The translations under genes were made by a program, and so were the position numbers. The notes under the pieces are model-generated. The model did no database searches and was not told where the DNA came from. It worked only from the letters and a program-made list of their open reading frames with translations. This document shows, piece by piece, positions 62,277 through 64,000 of a stretch of DNA of 64,000 bases (its first letter is position 1; the number at the start of each line of letters is the position of its first letter). Location: contig NZ_RZOY02000009.1 of assembly GCF_004022705.2 (NCBI RefSeq), forward strand, positions 248,001-312,000, given 5' to 3'. The DNA comes from Mesorhizobium sp. M2D.F.Ca.ET.226.01.1.1 (lineage in GTDB: Bacteria > Pseudomonadota > Alphaproteobacteria > Rhizobiales > Rhizobiaceae).

Positions 62277-64000
62277 GCTGCCTGCTTGGCCCGCGACTCG
62301 GACTTCTCCAGATAGTAGCTGGAGTAGCGGTCGAAGAACCTCTCCGAGCCGCCGAGCGAGCCGTATTTGGCCAGCTTCTTCAAGTCGACCTTGTTGAGCA
62401 CCGCGCCGATCACCTTGTTGGCGATATAGGGCTCGGATTCCAGCATCGAGCGCACCATGTTGCGTGGCGTGCGACCCCATTCAGTGACCAGCACGAAGCT
62501 GTCGACCAGCGGCGCGAAGGCCTTGGCATCGACGACGGGGCCGAGCGGCGGCAGGTCGACGATGATGTATTCGAACGTCTCCTTGGCGTTCTCGATAAAG
62601 CGGCGCATGCCGGCCGAACCCAGGAGCTCGCTGGTATGCGAGAACTGGCCGCGCAGTACGGCTGGGATGATAGCGAGCTTGGTCTGGCGGTCGACCTTGC
62701 CGACCGACTGCCAGGTCTGGCCGTTGACCACCGCTTCCATCAGGCCCTGCTCGGCCTCCATGCCGAGGCTGCGGCTCAAGCCAGGATTGCGCAAGTCGCC
62801 GTCGATGAGCAAGGTCTTTGCGCCGTTGGCGGCGAGCAGGCCCGCCAGGTTCGCGGCCACCGTCGACTTGCCTTCTCCAGGCAGGACCGAAATGACACCG
62901 ATGACCCGGCTGCCACGATCCTCCATCACGACGTCGAAGGCGATCTTGGCGTTGCGCAGCGTCTCGGCGAACATCGAAGCCGGAGCGTCGATGCTGACAC
63001 GCATGCGCGCCCGTTTCTCGGCGGCGGTGAGGCTTGCCACCTTGCCGTCGACCGGCAGGTCGTCGGCTTTGGCCTCCTTGGCCCTGCCGCCGCCGATCGT
63101 CGGCAGATAACCGAGGAATTTCAGGCCGACGCGGTCACGAATGTCCTCGCCCGTCCTGAAGAAGCGCTCGTTGAACTCGTTGAGCCCGCCGAAGCCGGCG
63201 CCGAGCATCAGACCGAGGACCAGCGACAGCGCCAGCACGCGCAGAGTGCGTGGGCTGGAAGCCGTGAGCGGCATCGTCGCGTCGGAGATGATGCGGACCT
63301 TGCCGACCGGGAAGGACTGCTGCTGCGAGGCTTCCTCGTAGCGGCTGAGGAAGGTCTGATAGAGCGTGGTCAGCGCCTGCGCCTGCTGGTCGAGCTCCTT
63401 CAGCTTTACCTGCGACTGGTTGTCGATCGAGCTCTTGCCGGCGGCGGTGGAGATCTTGTCGCGCAGCGCGGTTTCGCGCGCCTGCGCCACTTCGAAGTCG
63501 TTGCGGTAGCTTTCGGTGAGCTGCTTCAGCTGCCCAAAGATCTGCGCCGAGACGTCGGCCTTTTCCTTGGTCAGGGCGACCGCCTGAGGATGATCCTTGC
63601 CGAAATTCGTCTCGACGTCCTGCAGACGCTTGGCAATGGCGAGATAGCGGGTCTTGAGCGCGATGATGACTGAGCTGCTCGGCTGGTCCGAGCCGATGGC
63701 GGAATCGTTGAAGGCGCTTTCGGAGCCACTGTCGACGATCGCCTTGTATTGCTGGTAGCGGGCGCTGGCTCTAGCGGTGTCGGCCTGAGCGACGATGAGC
63801 TGGGCATTGAGGTCGGCGAGTTGCTTGTCGCTCAGCAACTGGCCGTCGCTGTTGGCGGACAGCCCATGTTCGGCCCGAAATTTCTCGACCGCCATGGCCG
63901 CCTGCTGCGAGCTCTCACGCAATTCGGTGAGCCTGCCCTGCAGCCACAAGGCGGCGCGTTCGGTAGCGTCGAAGCTGGCATTGAGCTGATCGGCCAGATA
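62273..64000 (-). CDS. ExoP/Wzc-like polysaccharide co-polymerase and tyrosine kinase, 5' end outside the window
   Basis: The C-terminal 575 codons are in the window, and the frame stays open to the edge. A long periplasmic coiled-coil region (NFGKDHPQAVALTKEKADVS and similar) is followed by a proline-rich GNVR-like segment with ISDATMPLTASSPRTLRVLA and a transmembrane helix. Next comes the BY-kinase domain with Walker A SVLPGEGKSTVAANLAGLLA, Walker A' LLIDGDLRNPGLSR and Walker B YIIVDLPPLGP. The C-terminus carries a tyrosine cluster (FFDRYSSYYLEK) that such kinases autophosphorylate. It controls exopolysaccharide chain length and export. Confidence 0.92.
   Translation of the reverse strand, partial: YLADQLNASFDATERAALWLQGRLTELRESSQQAAMAVEKFRAEHGLSANSDGQLLSDKQLADLNAQLIVAQADTARASARYQQYKAIVDSGSESAFNDSAIGSDQPSSSVIIALKTRYLAIAKRLQDVETNFGKDHPQAVALTKEKADVSAQIFGQLKQLTESYRNDFEVAQARETALRDKISTAAGKSSIDNQSQVKLKELDQQAQALTTLYQTFLSRYEEASQQQSFPVGKVRIISDATMPLTASSPRTLRVLALSLVLGLMLGAGFGGLNEFNERFFRTGEDIRDRVGLKFLGYLPTIGGGRAKEAKADDLPVDGKVASLTAAEKRARMRVSIDAPASMFAETLRNAKIAFDVVMEDRGSRVIGVISVLPGEGKSTVAANLAGLLAANGAKTLLIDGDLRNPGLSRSLGMEAEQGLMEAVVNGQTWQSVGKVDRQTKLAIIPAVLRGQFSHTSELLGSAGMRRFIENAKETFEYIIVDLPPLGPVVDAKAFAPLVDSFVLVTEWGRTPRNMVRSMLESEPYIANKVIGAVLNKVDLKKLAKYGSLGGSERFFDRYSSYYLEKSESRAKQAA

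Overview
The window reads as one continuous, high-GC chromosomal segment of an alphaproteobacterium of the order Hyphomicrobiales (Rhizobiales), most likely Mesorhizobium or a close relative in the Phyllobacteriaceae. The evidence is the Omp2b/RopA-type porin, the ActS/ActR redox pair, MmcB, a CueR/HmrR regulator, the order tme-mutS...glnD-murJ-trpS-usp-nfu typical of rhizobia, and several families of rhizobial intergenic palindromes. The assignment is an inference from gene content; no rRNA or tRNA gene was seen.

Layout. 1-6151: a disrupted HAD phosphatase, a secreted unknown, a PEP-mutase-like lyase, an EI24 membrane protein, a DMT exporter, an adenosine-kinase-type PfkB kinase and an orphan Xre/MbcA/ParS-like antitoxin protein. 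6152-13029: porin, NADP malic enzyme and mutS. 13030-20406: an accessory block between mutS and glnD with a TetR unit, an MBL hydrolase, remnants of two gene ends, DoxX/HxlR, an aldo/keto reductase, a DUF305 protein and a copper P-type ATPase behind a CueR-type promoter. 20407-28997: glnD, murJ, a frameshifted LysE, trpS, usp, nfu and an L,D-transpeptidase lipoprotein. 29223-34475: cueR, a deaminase, three coupled mini-ORFs, mmcB, an SDR-sigma factor pair and nhaA. 34793-41401: actR/actS, hrpB carrying an in-frame palindromic insertion, a second DMT exporter and a PIG-L deacetylase.

41402-53384 is one long polyol/triose catabolic operon: substrate-binding protein, two permeases, a tiny membrane protein, two ABC ATPases, a fused DhaK-DhaL kinase, then DhaL, DhaM (EIIA), HPr, enzyme I, an HTH-like protein and DhaK. 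The cell would import a small polyol or ketose and phosphorylate dihydroxyacetone (or a similar ketose) with PEP, through its own private phosphotransfer chain.

53522-56608 is the most unusual part. It is a compact RiPP-like cluster with a nucleotidyltransferase, an HPr-kinase-like protein, a lasso-peptide-B2-type protease and a PqqD-type recognition domain, plus an unlisted 28-codon gene (56522-56608, minus strand) whose product carries a YxxPxL leader motif. There is no macrocyclase and no transporter, so the product is probably a modified linear peptide rather than a lasso. The window ends with prpE, a truncated acyltransferase, a phosphatase, a frameshifted NmrA-type gene with its divergent LysR regulator, and a truncated ExoP/Wzc-like polysaccharide kinase.

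Short palindromic repeats are a theme. One family of about 105 bp occurs in four full copies and one fragment, and each one supplies the stop codon of a neighbouring gene. A second family of about 145 bp does the same twice, once with another palindrome nested inside it. A third element sits in frame inside hrpB.
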